Below are positions 16,157-25,477 of a stretch of 64,000 bases of DNA, piece after piece; the stretch's first letter is position 1; each line of letters begins with the position of its first letter. The position numbers and the translations under genes were made by a program. The DNA lies in NCBI GenBank assembly GCA_902795275.1, contig CADBKQ010000005.1, forward strand, positions 45,867-109,866. Reading direction: 5' to 3'. The DNA is from an uncultured Eubacteriales bacterium (GTDB lineage: Bacteria > Bacillota > Clostridia > Christensenellales > Aristaeellaceae). The notes below the pieces were generated by a model, which saw only the letters and a list, made by a program, of their open reading frames with translations, had not been told where the DNA came from and did not search any database.

Positions 16157-17386
16157 TCACTTTTCCGCCCCGGTTCTTCGCCGCAGAGCGCGGGCGATGG
16201 GGCGCTCAAAAAGGAAGGTGAGCAGCGCCGCGAGCACGAGGGCGAACACGAAGCAGCAGAGGGTGTAGCTGAGCTGCCAGCGAAAGTCTCCGTCCATCCA
16301 GGGCTGCATGGAATCGCTGGGGGGAAAGCCCCATTCCTTGAGCTTCACCGCCAGCATCTGGTGGTAGATATAAAACTGGAAGGAAATGAGGGAAAGAAAG
16401 TGCATCACCCTGTTCCCCAGCAGGAACCGCATCACCGGCAGCGAGAACGCGGCGCAGACCATCAGGCAGGCCAGCGCGACGGAAAGGGAGAACCGCCGGT
16501 CCATCTGCCCCTGGCGGATGGCCTCGCCGGTGGGAGAATAGGCCTGGGCCTGAGCGATGTGCATCAGCACGGAGCCGCAGAGGATGACCATTACCGTAAA
16601 GAGCAGGCGCGATTTGGCATCGGGCTCATTGCCCAGGCGCTTGCGCAGGGCGGCGAACACCGAAGCGGCGACGAAGCCGTTGGCGTACACGTCCAGGAAC
16701 GCGGGAAGCTGGTTGAAATACATACTGGTGTCCGGCCGGGTGGAAGCATAATAGCGGAACGCGAACGCTGCGCCCGCCATGGCGATATAGGTAACGATGG
16801 GCAGCTTCCGGAAGGCCCGGGCCAGGAAGGGGAACAGCAGATAAAACTGCATTTCCACCGCCAGCGTCCACAGCGCGCCGTTCAGGGGGGAGCGCAGGTA
16901 GCTGAAATAAAACAGGTTATGGGTGAAGGTAAGGTGGGAAAGGATGTCCAGCACCGCGTCGGAGGTCTGGAAATAATCGCCCCGGACGCAGCAGAGGATG
17001 AACATGGGCACGACGCACAACAGATACGAGGGCAGGATGCGGATGAGCCGCCGCTTGTAAAACGCGCCGATGGAAGGCAGCTTGCCGCCCGCCTGGGTAT
17101 ATGGCAGATACAGCAGAAAGCCGCTGAGCAGCAGCAGCCCGTCCACCCACAGGTACCCGGAGCGCAGCAGAAAATCCAGGCTGACCGTTTCGCCCAGGAG
17201 CTCAAAATGGGGCGTCAGCCAGCCTTGCTGCCAGATGTGGAACCAGCCGACCAGCAGGATGCAAAGCACCCGGACGCCGTCCAGGACGTCCAGGTGCTTC
17301 GTATCCGGCCCCATGCGATAGGAAAGGAAGGGCTGGAACTGTTTTCTTTCGTGCCGGGGAGCTTTGCCGACAGTTTCATGATCCAT
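16157..17386 (-). CDS. Acyltransferase 3 family membrane protein
   Basis: A 409-residue polytopic membrane protein of the acyltransferase-3 (OafB/NolL-like) family, which O-acylates extracellular polysaccharide or wall sugars. After a 30-residue cytoplasmic tail it has LDGVRVLCILLVGWFHIWQQ, the first membrane segment with the catalytic-type His. Further on are GYLWVDGLLLLSGFLLYLP and FYKRRLIRILPSYLL, both hallmarks. About ten hydrophobic segments follow. The gene starts one base after the stop of the upstream repeat protein, so the two are translationally coupled. The acceptor cannot be told. Confidence 0.85.
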   Translation of the reverse strand: MDHETVGKAPRHERKQFQPFLSYRMGPDTKHLDVLDGVRVLCILLVGWFHIWQQGWLTPHFELLGETVSLDFLLRSGYLWVDGLLLLSGFLLYLPYTQAGGKLPSIGAFYKRRLIRILPSYLLCVVPMFILCCVRGDYFQTSDAVLDILSHLTFTHNLFYFSYLRSPLNGALWTLAVEMQFYLLFPFLARAFRKLPIVTYIAMAGAAFAFRYYASTRPDTSMYFNQLPAFLDVYANGFVAASVFAALRKRLGNEPDAKSRLLFTVMVILCGSVLMHIAQAQAYSPTGEAIRQGQMDRRFSLSVALACLMVCAAFSLPVMRFLLGNRVMHFLSLISFQFYIYHQMLAVKLKEWGFPPSDSMQPWMDGDFRWQLSYTLCCFVFALVLAALLTFLFERPIARALRRRTGAEK

Positions 17387-17387
17387 C

Positions 17388-20216
17388 TTAAATCGTTTCT
17401 TCCTCCACGCGCTTTAAGCGGTAAGTGGTTCTGTTTTTGATGTGGCGGAGGGTGAGGGCGTTTTGCTTTAAGGAGACGATTTCGTAGGTGGCGGCGCTGG
17501 GATCGGGCTCGTCGCCGGTGTTTACGGCGTACATATTCGGCACATAGTAGAACGCTTCCTCGCCGTTCAGATCGCAGGAACCGTCCTCCCGGAATTCAAA
17601 GGTCTGGCCCTTGTCGGACTCCCACTTGCCCATCAGCTTGTACACCGCCTTGTCCAGGCGATAGGAGGCCACATCCCGGTAATCGGGAATCAGCTTGTAG
17701 TATTTCAGGGCCTCGAAGGGCTTGTGGGCGTTGTACAGCTCGTTGGCGTAAAGATAACAGGCGTCCTTGTACATGGACGGGATGTCGGCGTATTTCTCGG
17801 TCAGGAAGCCGCCCTGCAAGGGAGAGAGGACGTTGATCACCGTCAGGTAATCCTTTTCGGCCAGGGCGGCCAGGGCGGCCTCGTAGGCGGCGGAGCAATA
17901 GGCGTCGGCGCATTCCTGGGCGCGGGCCTGCGCGTCCCGGTAATTCCCGGCTTTATCAAACATGGCGGCAGCGGCAGCCATATCCCCGGCGGCGACGGCA
18001 TCCTCGCCGGCCTGGTAGGCCAGCTCATGCAGCTTGTCCCGCGCCGCGGCGTCGTCGGCTTCGATGGAGGCGAGTCCTTCCATGGCGGCGGTCAAATCGC
18101 CTTCGTCCGCTTTTGCCAGGGCCAGCTGATACACGCAATAACGATATTGCGCCGCGGCGTCCTCATAGTCGGCCAGTTCTTCAAACAGGCCGCGGGCGGT
18201 CTCGTAATCGCCGATGTCCTTCATTTCCATGGCCAGCAGATAACGGGCGCGGCGCAGGGCTTCCAGCACCGGTTCGCTGTCACTTTCGGCGGAAACGAGG
18301 GTGATCGCCTGTTCATACTGGCCGTTTTCGATGCGAATCTGGGCGGCCTTCGTCAGGGCGGTGGCCAGCTGCGCCACGGCGTCCTGATAATCGCCCACCT
18401 GGCGCAGCAGGGCGGCGGCGCTTTCGTAGTCTTCCTGCTCCATCTGCTGCATCGCCCGGTCATACAAAATCTGGTTGATGTAGCCGGCGGCGTTGCCGTA
18501 ATCCGAAATCGTTTGCAGCAGGGCCAGCGCGCCTTCCTGGTCGCCCTCCTCCAGCATCATCAAGGCCGGGCGGTAGACGCATTCCTTTTTGGCTTCCTGG
18601 GCGGCCAGCAGGTCGGGGGCCTTATCGAAGTATTCGGCGGCCCGGGCGTATTCGCCTTCGGCCATCAGCGCGGCGCCAATATAATAGTAGCATTGCATCA
18701 GCAGGGCGCGGGAATCCTGGTAGACGCTGATTTTTTCCAGCATCCCCGCCGCTTTCTGGTAATCGCCCTCGTTCATAGCCGTTACAGCGGGCGTGTAGAG
18801 GCAGGCCGCGGCCCGGCGGTAAGCGTCGGAATAGTCCCCGGCGGCAAGGAAGTATTCGGCGGCGGTTTCATAATCGGAATCCCGGAACGCCGCGTCGCCC
18901 GCGGCGTAATAGGCGCGCTGCAATTGAATGGGAGAATCGCGGTAATCGCCCAGCTCCGTGAACGCCGCCACAGCGGTCAGCGGATCGCCGCCGTCGTCCA
19001 GCGCTTCCATTGCGGGCTGGTAGAGGCATTCCTTGGCGTTGGCCTCGGCGTTCTGGAAGGATTCCAGGGCCAGGAATTTTTCGCGCGCTTCCGCGTACTG
19101 CCTTCTCCCCATCAGGTTCAGCGCCCATTCGTACTCTGCCTGGCTGCGCCGCATGCGGGCGTTGCTGTAATTGGGCACCTGCTCGTACAGGGCGATGGCC
19201 TCCGCCCACTTGCCGGAGGCCAGCAGCTTTTCGGCATAGACATACCGCGCTTCCTGGGCGCGGGTGGCGCTGTCCTTATAGTCGCCCAGGGCGTCAAAGC
19301 CGCTCTGCGCGGCGCGGAGAGAGGTATAGGTGCCGCCGTTCAGGGCGTTCATGGCGGCGCGGTAATCGCATTCCAGGGCCAGATCCGCGCTGTCGCGGTA
19401 ATCGGCCAGGGCCAGGAACTGCGCCTTTGCGGAATCGAACTGGCCGTTTTCCAGGGTGCGGTTGGCCTGATAGTAGCGGTAATAGGGGATGCCGTGGAAA
19501 TACACGGCGTAGAACAGGCCGATCACCAGCAGGATGGAGAAAAGCGTGGTGAAAATGATCCTGCGGCGGCGGCGCTGGCGGCGCTGCCGGGCTTCCTTGG
19601 CCGCCGCCTGGCGGCGCGCTTCCTCGCGCTGGCGGCGCTGCTCATCCTCGATGGCGGACTGGCGCATGAACAGCACGCGCTCGATGGCGGCTTCATTCAG
19701 CTTGGTGAAGATGGCGTGCCTGTCCCGGCGGCAACGGCGGCAGGTGTCCTCTCTGGCAGAATTTGCCCGTCCGCACACGCAGACCCACACCGCGCCCTGG
19801 TCACTGGGATAGCTGGCGGCGTCGCGGCCTGCCATTTCCTGCATCACTTGCAGCTGGGGCCCTTGCAGCAGGGGCGACGGCCTGTATTCAAGGGGCTCGG
19901 TCAAGCCCTTGCGCCAAACGGTGTTGTCGTCGAACCAGACCTTTTCGATGATCACTTCCAGATCCTGGGCGTATTCCGCTTCTTCCACTTCAAGAGAAGC
20001 CTCAAACACGTGCCTGCCGGGGCCGTCAATGCCCTGCAGCCGTTCCACGTGGCGGGCGTACTGCTCGCCTTCGGCATTATAACAATGCACGCACACCTGA
20101 ATGCTGCGCACATCTTTGTCGTCCAGGTTGAATATCTGCATGGTCAATACAGGATCATCCGGCGAAGGGATCCTGCAATGCCACAATTCCACAGGGGAGG
20201 AAAGGTCGATTCGCAT
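17388..20216 (-). CDS. Zinc-ribbon, single-span membrane protein with TPR-like repeats
   Basis: A 942-residue protein not recognised beyond its parts. Residues 1-115 form a beta-rich N-terminal domain. Residues 146-162 hold a C-x-C...C-x2-C ribbon (VCVCGRANS...CRRC). A charged linker rich in Arg and Gln runs to one membrane segment at about 220-240. From 250 to 840 come some fifteen repeats of about 36-40 residues with the pattern FLALGDYRDSA...C, close to TPR/Sel1 solenoids. The last 90 residues are a small beta domain (GKWESDKGQTFEFREDG). The solenoid is predicted outside the membrane. It lies between pdp and the acyltransferase gene in one minus-strand operon and may scaffold an envelope complex. 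Confidence 0.7.
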   Translation of the reverse strand: MRIDLSSPVELWHCRIPSPDDPVLTMQIFNLDDKDVRSIQVCVHCYNAEGEQYARHVERLQGIDGPGRHVFEASLEVEEAEYAQDLEVIIEKVWFDDNTVWRKGLTEPLEYRPSPLLQGPQLQVMQEMAGRDAASYPSDQGAVWVCVCGRANSAREDTCRRCRRDRHAIFTKLNEAAIERVLFMRQSAIEDEQRRQREEARRQAAAKEARQRRQRRRRRIIFTTLFSILLVIGLFYAVYFHGIPYYRYYQANRTLENGQFDSAKAQFLALADYRDSADLALECDYRAAMNALNGGTYTSLRAAQSGFDALGDYKDSATRAQEARYVYAEKLLASGKWAEAIALYEQVPNYSNARMRRSQAEYEWALNLMGRRQYAEAREKFLALESFQNAEANAKECLYQPAMEALDDGGDPLTAVAAFTELGDYRDSPIQLQRAYYAAGDAAFRDSDYETAAEYFLAAGDYSDAYRRAAACLYTPAVTAMNEGDYQKAAGMLEKISVYQDSRALLMQCYYYIGAALMAEGEYARAAEYFDKAPDLLAAQEAKKECVYRPALMMLEEGDQEGALALLQTISDYGNAAGYINQILYDRAMQQMEQEDYESAAALLRQVGDYQDAVAQLATALTKAAQIRIENGQYEQAITLVSAESDSEPVLEALRRARYLLAMEMKDIGDYETARGLFEELADYEDAAAQYRYCVYQLALAKADEGDLTAAMEGLASIEADDAAARDKLHELAYQAGEDAVAAGDMAAAAAMFDKAGNYRDAQARAQECADAYCSAAYEAALAALAEKDYLTVINVLSPLQGGFLTEKYADIPSMYKDACYLYANELYNAHKPFEALKYYKLIPDYRDVASYRLDKAVYKLMGKWESDKGQTFEFREDGSCDLNGEEAFYYVPNMYAVNTGDEPDPSAATYEIVSLKQNALTLRHIKNRTTYRLKRVEEETI

Positions 20217-20276
20217 AGGGAGTCATGCCTCCGGCAAAAAAGAGAAATTTGGCAGACGCTTAATCTGAACTCTCTG

Positions 20277-21605
20277 TCAGTCTTCCAGCTCTGTCACGCC
20301 CTCGGGCTTGACCAGGGCGTACAGCAGCCGGGCTTTGGGCGCGGGTTCTTTCGTAAAGGTCAGCGCGTCCAGAATGCGCTGTTCGGTTTCCTTGGTGTTT
20401 TCTTCGCTGGCGGCGTGGAGGGTGCACACCACGTCTCCGGCTTTCACGAAATCGCCGATGCGCTTTTCCATCACAAAGCCCACGGCGGGGTCGATCTTGT
20501 CTTCCTTGCTCACGCGGCCCGCGCCCATACGCTGGGCGGCCAGGCCCAGAGCCGTGCCGTTCACATGGGCCAGATAGCCGTCGGCTTGCGCCTTTACCTG
20601 GTAACGCACCGGGGCCTGGGGCAGCAGGCTCACGTCGTCGCACACCCGGCTGTCGCCGCCTTGGGCGTTGATCATTTCCTTCAGTTTTTGCAGGCCCGCC
20701 CCGCTGTCTAGGGCCGCGTTCAGCTTTTCCAGCGCTTCTTCTTCGGTCTTCGTCACGCCGGAGGCCACCAGCATCTGGCTGCCCAGGAACAGGGACACCC
20801 GTTTGAGGGGCCCGCCCGTCCTGCCCGCTAAAATGTCGATGGCTTCCTTCACTTCCAGGGCGTTGCCCACGTGGGAGCCCAGGGGCTCTTCCATGCCGCT
20901 GACCACCGCCACGATGTTCCGGCCCGCGTGGTGGCCGATGTTCACCATGGCCTGGGCCAGTTCGATGGAGGCTGTCAGCGTCGGCATCAGCGCGCCGGAG
21001 CCGGTCTTGACATCCAGCACGATGGCCTTCGCGCCCGCCGCGAACTTCTTGGACAGGATGCTGCTCACGATCAGGGGAATGGAATCCACCGTGGCGGTCA
21101 CGTCCCGGAGGGCGTAGAGCGTCTTGTCCGCCGGGGCCAGCTGGGCGCTTTGGCCCACCACCGCGCACCCAACAGAACGAACGATAGATACAAATTCTTC
21201 CTCCGGCAGCTCCACCTTCATGCCTTCGATGCTTTCCAGCTTATCAATGGTGCCGCCAGTGTGGCCCAGGCCGCGGCCGCTCATCTTGAGCACCTTGCCG
21301 CCGCAGGCCGCCACCAGGGGAGCCAGCACCAGGGTGGTGGTGTCACCCACGCCGCCGGTGGAATGCTTATCCACCGGCACGCCGCCCACGTCGGGAGAAA
21401 GCATATCGCCCGACGCCGCCATCTCCATGGTCAGGTCGGCGGTCTCCCGGCTGTCCATGCCGTTAATGCGGATCGCCATCAGCAGGGCGGTCAGCTGGTA
21501 ATTGGGGATGGAGTGGTCCGCCGCGCCTTTCACAAAAAAAGCGATCTGTTCGCGGCTGAGCGCCTTGCCGCGCTTCTTGTCTTCCAGAACAGAAATAATA
21601 TCCAT
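20277..21605 (-). CDS. pdp: Pyrimidine-nucleoside phosphorylase
   Basis: This enzyme phosphorolyses thymidine, uridine and deoxyuridine to the base and (deoxy)ribose-1-phosphate in salvage. The 442-residue product has the N-terminal alpha domain (REQIAFFVKGAADHSIPNYQ), the phosphate-binding KHSTGGVGDTTTL loop near residue 80, and GHTGGTIDKLESI. The C-terminal domain (YQVKAQADGYL) is complete. The frame is open 21 codons further upstream, but MDIISVLEDKKRG is the family start, with GGAAGTG ahead of it. The gene is transcribed divergently from the SH3 protein gene. Confidence 0.93.
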   Translation of the reverse strand: MDIISVLEDKKRGKALSREQIAFFVKGAADHSIPNYQLTALLMAIRINGMDSRETADLTMEMAASGDMLSPDVGGVPVDKHSTGGVGDTTTLVLAPLVAACGGKVLKMSGRGLGHTGGTIDKLESIEGMKVELPEEEFVSIVRSVGCAVVGQSAQLAPADKTLYALRDVTATVDSIPLIVSSILSKKFAAGAKAIVLDVKTGSGALMPTLTASIELAQAMVNIGHHAGRNIVAVVSGMEEPLGSHVGNALEVKEAIDILAGRTGGPLKRVSLFLGSQMLVASGVTKTEEEALEKLNAALDSGAGLQKLKEMINAQGGDSRVCDDVSLLPQAPVRYQVKAQADGYLAHVNGTALGLAAQRMGAGRVSKEDKIDPAVGFVMEKRIGDFVKAGDVVCTLHAASEENTKETEQRILDALTFTKEPAPKARLLYALVKPEGVTELED

Positions 21606-21734
21606 AAAAGACACTTCCGATTCAAAAACTTTATATTCTGCTTCAATATATAGTATACCATAAAACACACCCTACGAAATAGAAATGAATATAAAGTTAC
21701 CTTATAAAAAATGTAACAATTTTTAAAAAATCTC

Positions 21735-21768
21735 TTGACCTTGTAACAAAAATGTAATAGAATGTAAC
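21735..21768 (+). promoter_or_regulatory. Promoter of the SH3 protein with three TGTAA(C/T) boxes
   Basis: TTGACC (21735-21740) and TAGAAT (21758-21763) are 17 bases apart. The sequences TGTAAC (21742), TGTAAT (21753) and TGTAAC (21763) overlap the promoter with 5- and 4-base gaps; a fourth TGTAAC lies at 21712. This matches the TGTWAH-N5-TGTWAH box of the WalR cell-wall regulator in Bacillus and its relatives. Boxes over the core promoter would fit repression better than activation. Confidence 0.6.
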
Positions 21769-21858
21769 AGAAAGGTCGAAATTTCACTTTTTGACGTATT
21801 CCAAAGTGAACCGGTCTGAAGGGCCGGGAAAACACATGTGGATGGAGTGTTGGTTACT

Positions 21859-24800
21859 ATGAAGCAGACAGGGAATTTCAGACGGATCGTTTCCATCCTG
21901 CTCCTGATGGCAATGGTTCTTTCGGCTGCGCCCGTGTTCGCCGCAGAACAGCAGTATGGATACATTGTCGTTCCGAGCAGCGCCAAGAACCGGGTGGTGA
22001 ATTTTCGCCGCAATCCCAATAACAACGACAATACCAATTATCCTCTTGCCCGCCTGCCTGAGTACTGGGTCGTGGAAATTCTGGGGCTCAAGAATGTCGG
22101 CGAAGATAACTGGTACTATGTTCAGGCAAACATCGGCGTCAACGCCGGGGATCCTGTTAAGTATGAAACGGGATTTATAAAAGAAGAATACATCCATATC
22201 ATGACGGAAGAGGAAGTGGCGGAGTTTCAGAGCAGGGGCGGCAACGCATTCCGCTTTAGCACGCTTGTTCCCGAGTCTCCGGATGCCCTTCCTGTGATTG
22301 AAAACTTGACGACGAGCGTGACCGTGCCGGCTAACGCAACTGTCAAAGGTTATGCGACCGTCACAAAAAACGACGCCAAACTCTACACAGCTCCGGCCAG
22401 CGGCGTGGAAACAGGCGTGACGGTGCCCCAGGGCACATCGTTGCCTTACTATGAGTTGATAGTCTCCACCACGGTGGATGCTTATGAATGGCTGCTGGTC
22501 AAGTATAACGGCGATGGCGGTTATATCCGGGAGGATTGCTACCAGCGCGTCGGCCAGACCGTCACCACCGTGTCGCAGGGTTCCCAGGTCATCACGCCTC
22601 AGGTCACGACGCCTGGTTATGTGGCGCCTGCGCCCACCGTGTATACAGCCCCGGCTGTCGTGGCCGGGCAGACGATGGGTGTGGTGACCCAGGACAACGT
22701 GTTCTTTCGCAAGGATATGTCCACGGCGGGCGATTTCTGGGCCCGGCTGCCCTATGGGTGGACGATGACCATTCTGGGCGTGCAGACAAAGGGCAAGATC
22801 ACCTGGTATAAAGTGAAGGGCGGCACGCCCCAGAATCCCAACCGGATTTATACGGGCTACATCCACGGCGATTACTTTGTGCCGATTGAAACCAACGGTT
22901 CGGCTACTGCCGCTCCCTGGTATATGCCCACCGGCGTGCCTGGCACTGTGACCGCCGCGCCCCAGGGCAATTCCAATTACGGCCTGGTGCTGGTGGACGG
23001 CGTGAATCTGCGCCAGACGCCCGGCGGCGCCACCGTCAGCGTACTGCGGCTGAACGATGTGGTGACCATTCTTTCCCGGCCTGCCACTTACACTGCCAAC
23101 GACTGGTTCTTTGTGAAGTATGACAATGTGATGGGCTATCTGCCCGCCACAGCCCTGCGGGCGCTGAACACCAATGAACTGGCCAACTACCAACTGCCCG
23201 GCGGCGTGGTGATCACCGCGTCCCCCGCGCCCAACCTGCCGGCCGGCGCGAAGGGCTATGTAAAGCTGATCAAGGACAAGGTAAACATCCGCAAGACCCC
23301 CAACGGAGAAATCCTCACCGCCACTGATAAATCCAAGCTGCCCGTCGGTAAGGTGATGGCTTATTATGAAGGCCCCACCGCGGTGATCGACGGCTTCACC
23401 TGGGTGAAGGTGACCAACGATAACATCACCGGCTATATCCGCAACGACTGCTTCACCTACTGCGACGAAAAGGGCAACCCCGTCGCTGCGCCGACCCAGG
23501 CGCCCGCCGTGGTTCCCACCGCCACGCCCGCTTCCGGCGTGCCGGGCAGCCAGGGCTATATCAAGCTGCTCAAGGGCGGCGTGAACCTGCGTTCCACGCC
23601 CGGCGGCAATACCATCGCCCAGCTGGCGAAGGATACCGTGCTGCCTTACTTTAACCTCACCACCACCGGCACCAACAACCTGGAAACCTGGTACGAAGTG
23701 TACTGGCCTGAAAAGGGCGTGTTCGGCTTCGTGCTGACCACCATGGCCCAGACCTGCGACGCGCAGGGCAACCCCATCACGCCCGCGCTGCCTACCGGTG
23801 ATCCCGGCTCGAACGTGGGATATGTGGCCACCAAGGTTTCCGGCGTGTGGCTGCGCGCCACGCCTTACGCCGACGGCGACATCGTGAGCCAGATCAAGCA
23901 GAAGGGCACTGTGCTGCCCCAGATCGGGCCCGTGGTGCAGAATGGCTACGACTGGTATCCCGTCCAGACCACGGACGGCAAGCGCGGCTACCTGCGCGGC
24001 GACTGCGTGTTCACCCTGGCTGAATGGCAGCTGGCGGAATTCAAGCTGAGCGGCAAGGTGCCCACTCCCACGCCCGGCCCCGCTACGCCGCGGCCCGGCA
24101 ACAGCAGCTACATCATGACCACCATGGATAAGGTGTACATCCGCCAGTCCCCCACCACCAAAGCGACGGCCATCGGCCAGGTGGCGCTGGGCAGCGTGAT
24201 GAAGTTCAACACCACCCAGACCATCGGCACGGGCACCGCGAAAGCGGTCACCTGGTATCAGGTGGTCTACGGCAACCAGACCGGCTGGATCCACGGCGAC
24301 TTTGTCCGCATCCTGAGCAACGCGGAATACGACGCCATGAACGCCACCCCGACACCGCAGCCCGGGACCACGGTGGTTCCTACCACAGCGCCCAGCTTTG
24401 AAAACCTGAGCGATCTGGCGATCACCACCATGGACAAGGTGAATATCCGGGCCAGCGCTTCCATGAAGGGCCGGGACATCGAGATGATCGACCACGCCAA
24501 CACGGAAGTGACTTACCTGGGCAAGTACACCGTACCCGATCCGGCGAAGGGCAATGATTACTACTGGTTCAATATCCGTTACGGCAAGGTGACTGGCTGG
24601 GTGCGCGGCGACTGCCTGCATGTGCTGACCGAAGCGGAAAAGAAAGCACGGAAATCCAATCCCAGCGCGCCTGTGACGATCCCGACCACAAGCTACCGCA
24701 GCCTGGGCCTGAACGCCGCCGGCGACGATGTGTACGCTTTGCAGTACCGGCTGTACCAGCTGGGCTATCTGGCGGGCGATCAGGTGGACGGCAATTATAA

Positions 24801-25470
24801 GGCCACCACGGAAGCCGCCGTGCGCGCGTTCCAGAAGGCCAAGGGCCTGACCGTTGACGGCATCGCCGGCATCCAGACCCAGCAGGTGCTGTACGGCACC
24901 CAGCCCACCGTGACGAACAGCCCCTATTACAACGGCGGCACCAACCAGTATGTGAACGGCTCCTCCGTTTCCGTGACCCTCTATCCCGTGGAGAAGATCG
25001 ACTGGTTCAACGGCGGCATCCAGGATATCTGGCCCAACGGTTCCGTGGCCATCCTGACCGACGTGTACACCGGCATCTCCTTCAAGGCCCAGCGCCTCTA
25101 CGGCGGCAACCACGCCGACTGCGAACCGGTCGACACCGCCGATACCGCCGCCATCTGCGCCATCTACGGCGTCAGCAGGCCCCAGGAGATCGAGGACCGG
25201 GAGTCCGAGCTGCAATCCTACCGCCGCCGTCCCACCTGGGTCACCGTGGGCGGACGCACCTTCTGCGCATCCGTGTACGGCATTCCCCATAACTACTCCG
25301 GCGACCGCATTGCCAACAACGGCTATAACGGCCAGTTCTGCGTCCACTTCACCAACAGCCGGACGCATACCAGCAACATCGTGGATCCGGATGCCAGCTA
25401 CAACAACTACTTCGGAGCCCAGAGCGCCATCCAGTATGCGTATGAGCACTCCATCAGCGGGCAGAAATAA
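21859..25470 (+). CDS. Secreted multi-SH3 peptidoglycan-binding protein with a novel-looking C-terminal domain
   Basis: A 1203-residue exported protein. MKQTGNFRRIVSILLLMAMV then LSAAPVFAAE is a classical signal peptide cleaved after AFA-like VFA. Eight or so bacterial SH3 repeats follow (for example GYVKLIKDKVNIRKTPNGE and GYIKLLKGGVNLRSTPGGN), separated by Pro/Thr-rich linkers. Near residue 950 comes a peptidoglycan-binding domain (YALQYRLYQLGYLAGDQVDG). The last 160 residues form a conserved-looking domain with GGNHADCEP, WVTVGGRTFCASVYGIPHNY and GQFCVHFTNSRTH, rich in Cys and His. It is not the L,D-transpeptidase signature. Start chosen at the ATG after TGGAGTG; an upstream GTG adds seven residues before the signal. 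Likely a wall-modifying enzyme. Confidence 0.85.
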   Translation: MKQTGNFRRIVSILLLMAMVLSAAPVFAAEQQYGYIVVPSSAKNRVVNFRRNPNNNDNTNYPLARLPEYWVVEILGLKNVGEDNWYYVQANIGVNAGDPVKYETGFIKEEYIHIMTEEEVAEFQSRGGNAFRFSTLVPESPDALPVIENLTTSVTVPANATVKGYATVTKNDAKLYTAPASGVETGVTVPQGTSLPYYELIVSTTVDAYEWLLVKYNGDGGYIREDCYQRVGQTVTTVSQGSQVITPQVTTPGYVAPAPTVYTAPAVVAGQTMGVVTQDNVFFRKDMSTAGDFWARLPYGWTMTILGVQTKGKITWYKVKGGTPQNPNRIYTGYIHGDYFVPIETNGSATAAPWYMPTGVPGTVTAAPQGNSNYGLVLVDGVNLRQTPGGATVSVLRLNDVVTILSRPATYTANDWFFVKYDNVMGYLPATALRALNTNELANYQLPGGVVITASPAPNLPAGAKGYVKLIKDKVNIRKTPNGEILTATDKSKLPVGKVMAYYEGPTAVIDGFTWVKVTNDNITGYIRNDCFTYCDEKGNPVAAPTQAPAVVPTATPASGVPGSQGYIKLLKGGVNLRSTPGGNTIAQLAKDTVLPYFNLTTTGTNNLETWYEVYWPEKGVFGFVLTTMAQTCDAQGNPITPALPTGDPGSNVGYVATKVSGVWLRATPYADGDIVSQIKQKGTVLPQIGPVVQNGYDWYPVQTTDGKRGYLRGDCVFTLAEWQLAEFKLSGKVPTPTPGPATPRPGNSSYIMTTMDKVYIRQSPTTKATAIGQVALGSVMKFNTTQTIGTGTAKAVTWYQVVYGNQTGWIHGDFVRILSNAEYDAMNATPTPQPGTTVVPTTAPSFENLSDLAITTMDKVNIRASASMKGRDIEMIDHANTEVTYLGKYTVPDPAKGNDYYWFNIRYGKVTGWVRGDCLHVLTEAEKKARKSNPSAPVTIPTTSYRSLGLNAAGDDVYALQYRLYQLGYLAGDQVDGNYKATTEAAVRAFQKAKGLTVDGIAGIQTQQVLYGTQPTVTNSPYYNGGTNQYVNGSSVSVTLYPVEKIDWFNGGIQDIWPNGSVAILTDVYTGISFKAQRLYGGNHADCEPVDTADTAAICAIYGVSRPQEIEDRESELQSYRRRPTWVTVGGRTFCASVYGIPHNYSGDRIANNGYNGQFCVHFTNSRTHTSNIVDPDASYNNYFGAQSAIQYAYEHSISGQK

Positions 25471-25477
25471 CAAACAA

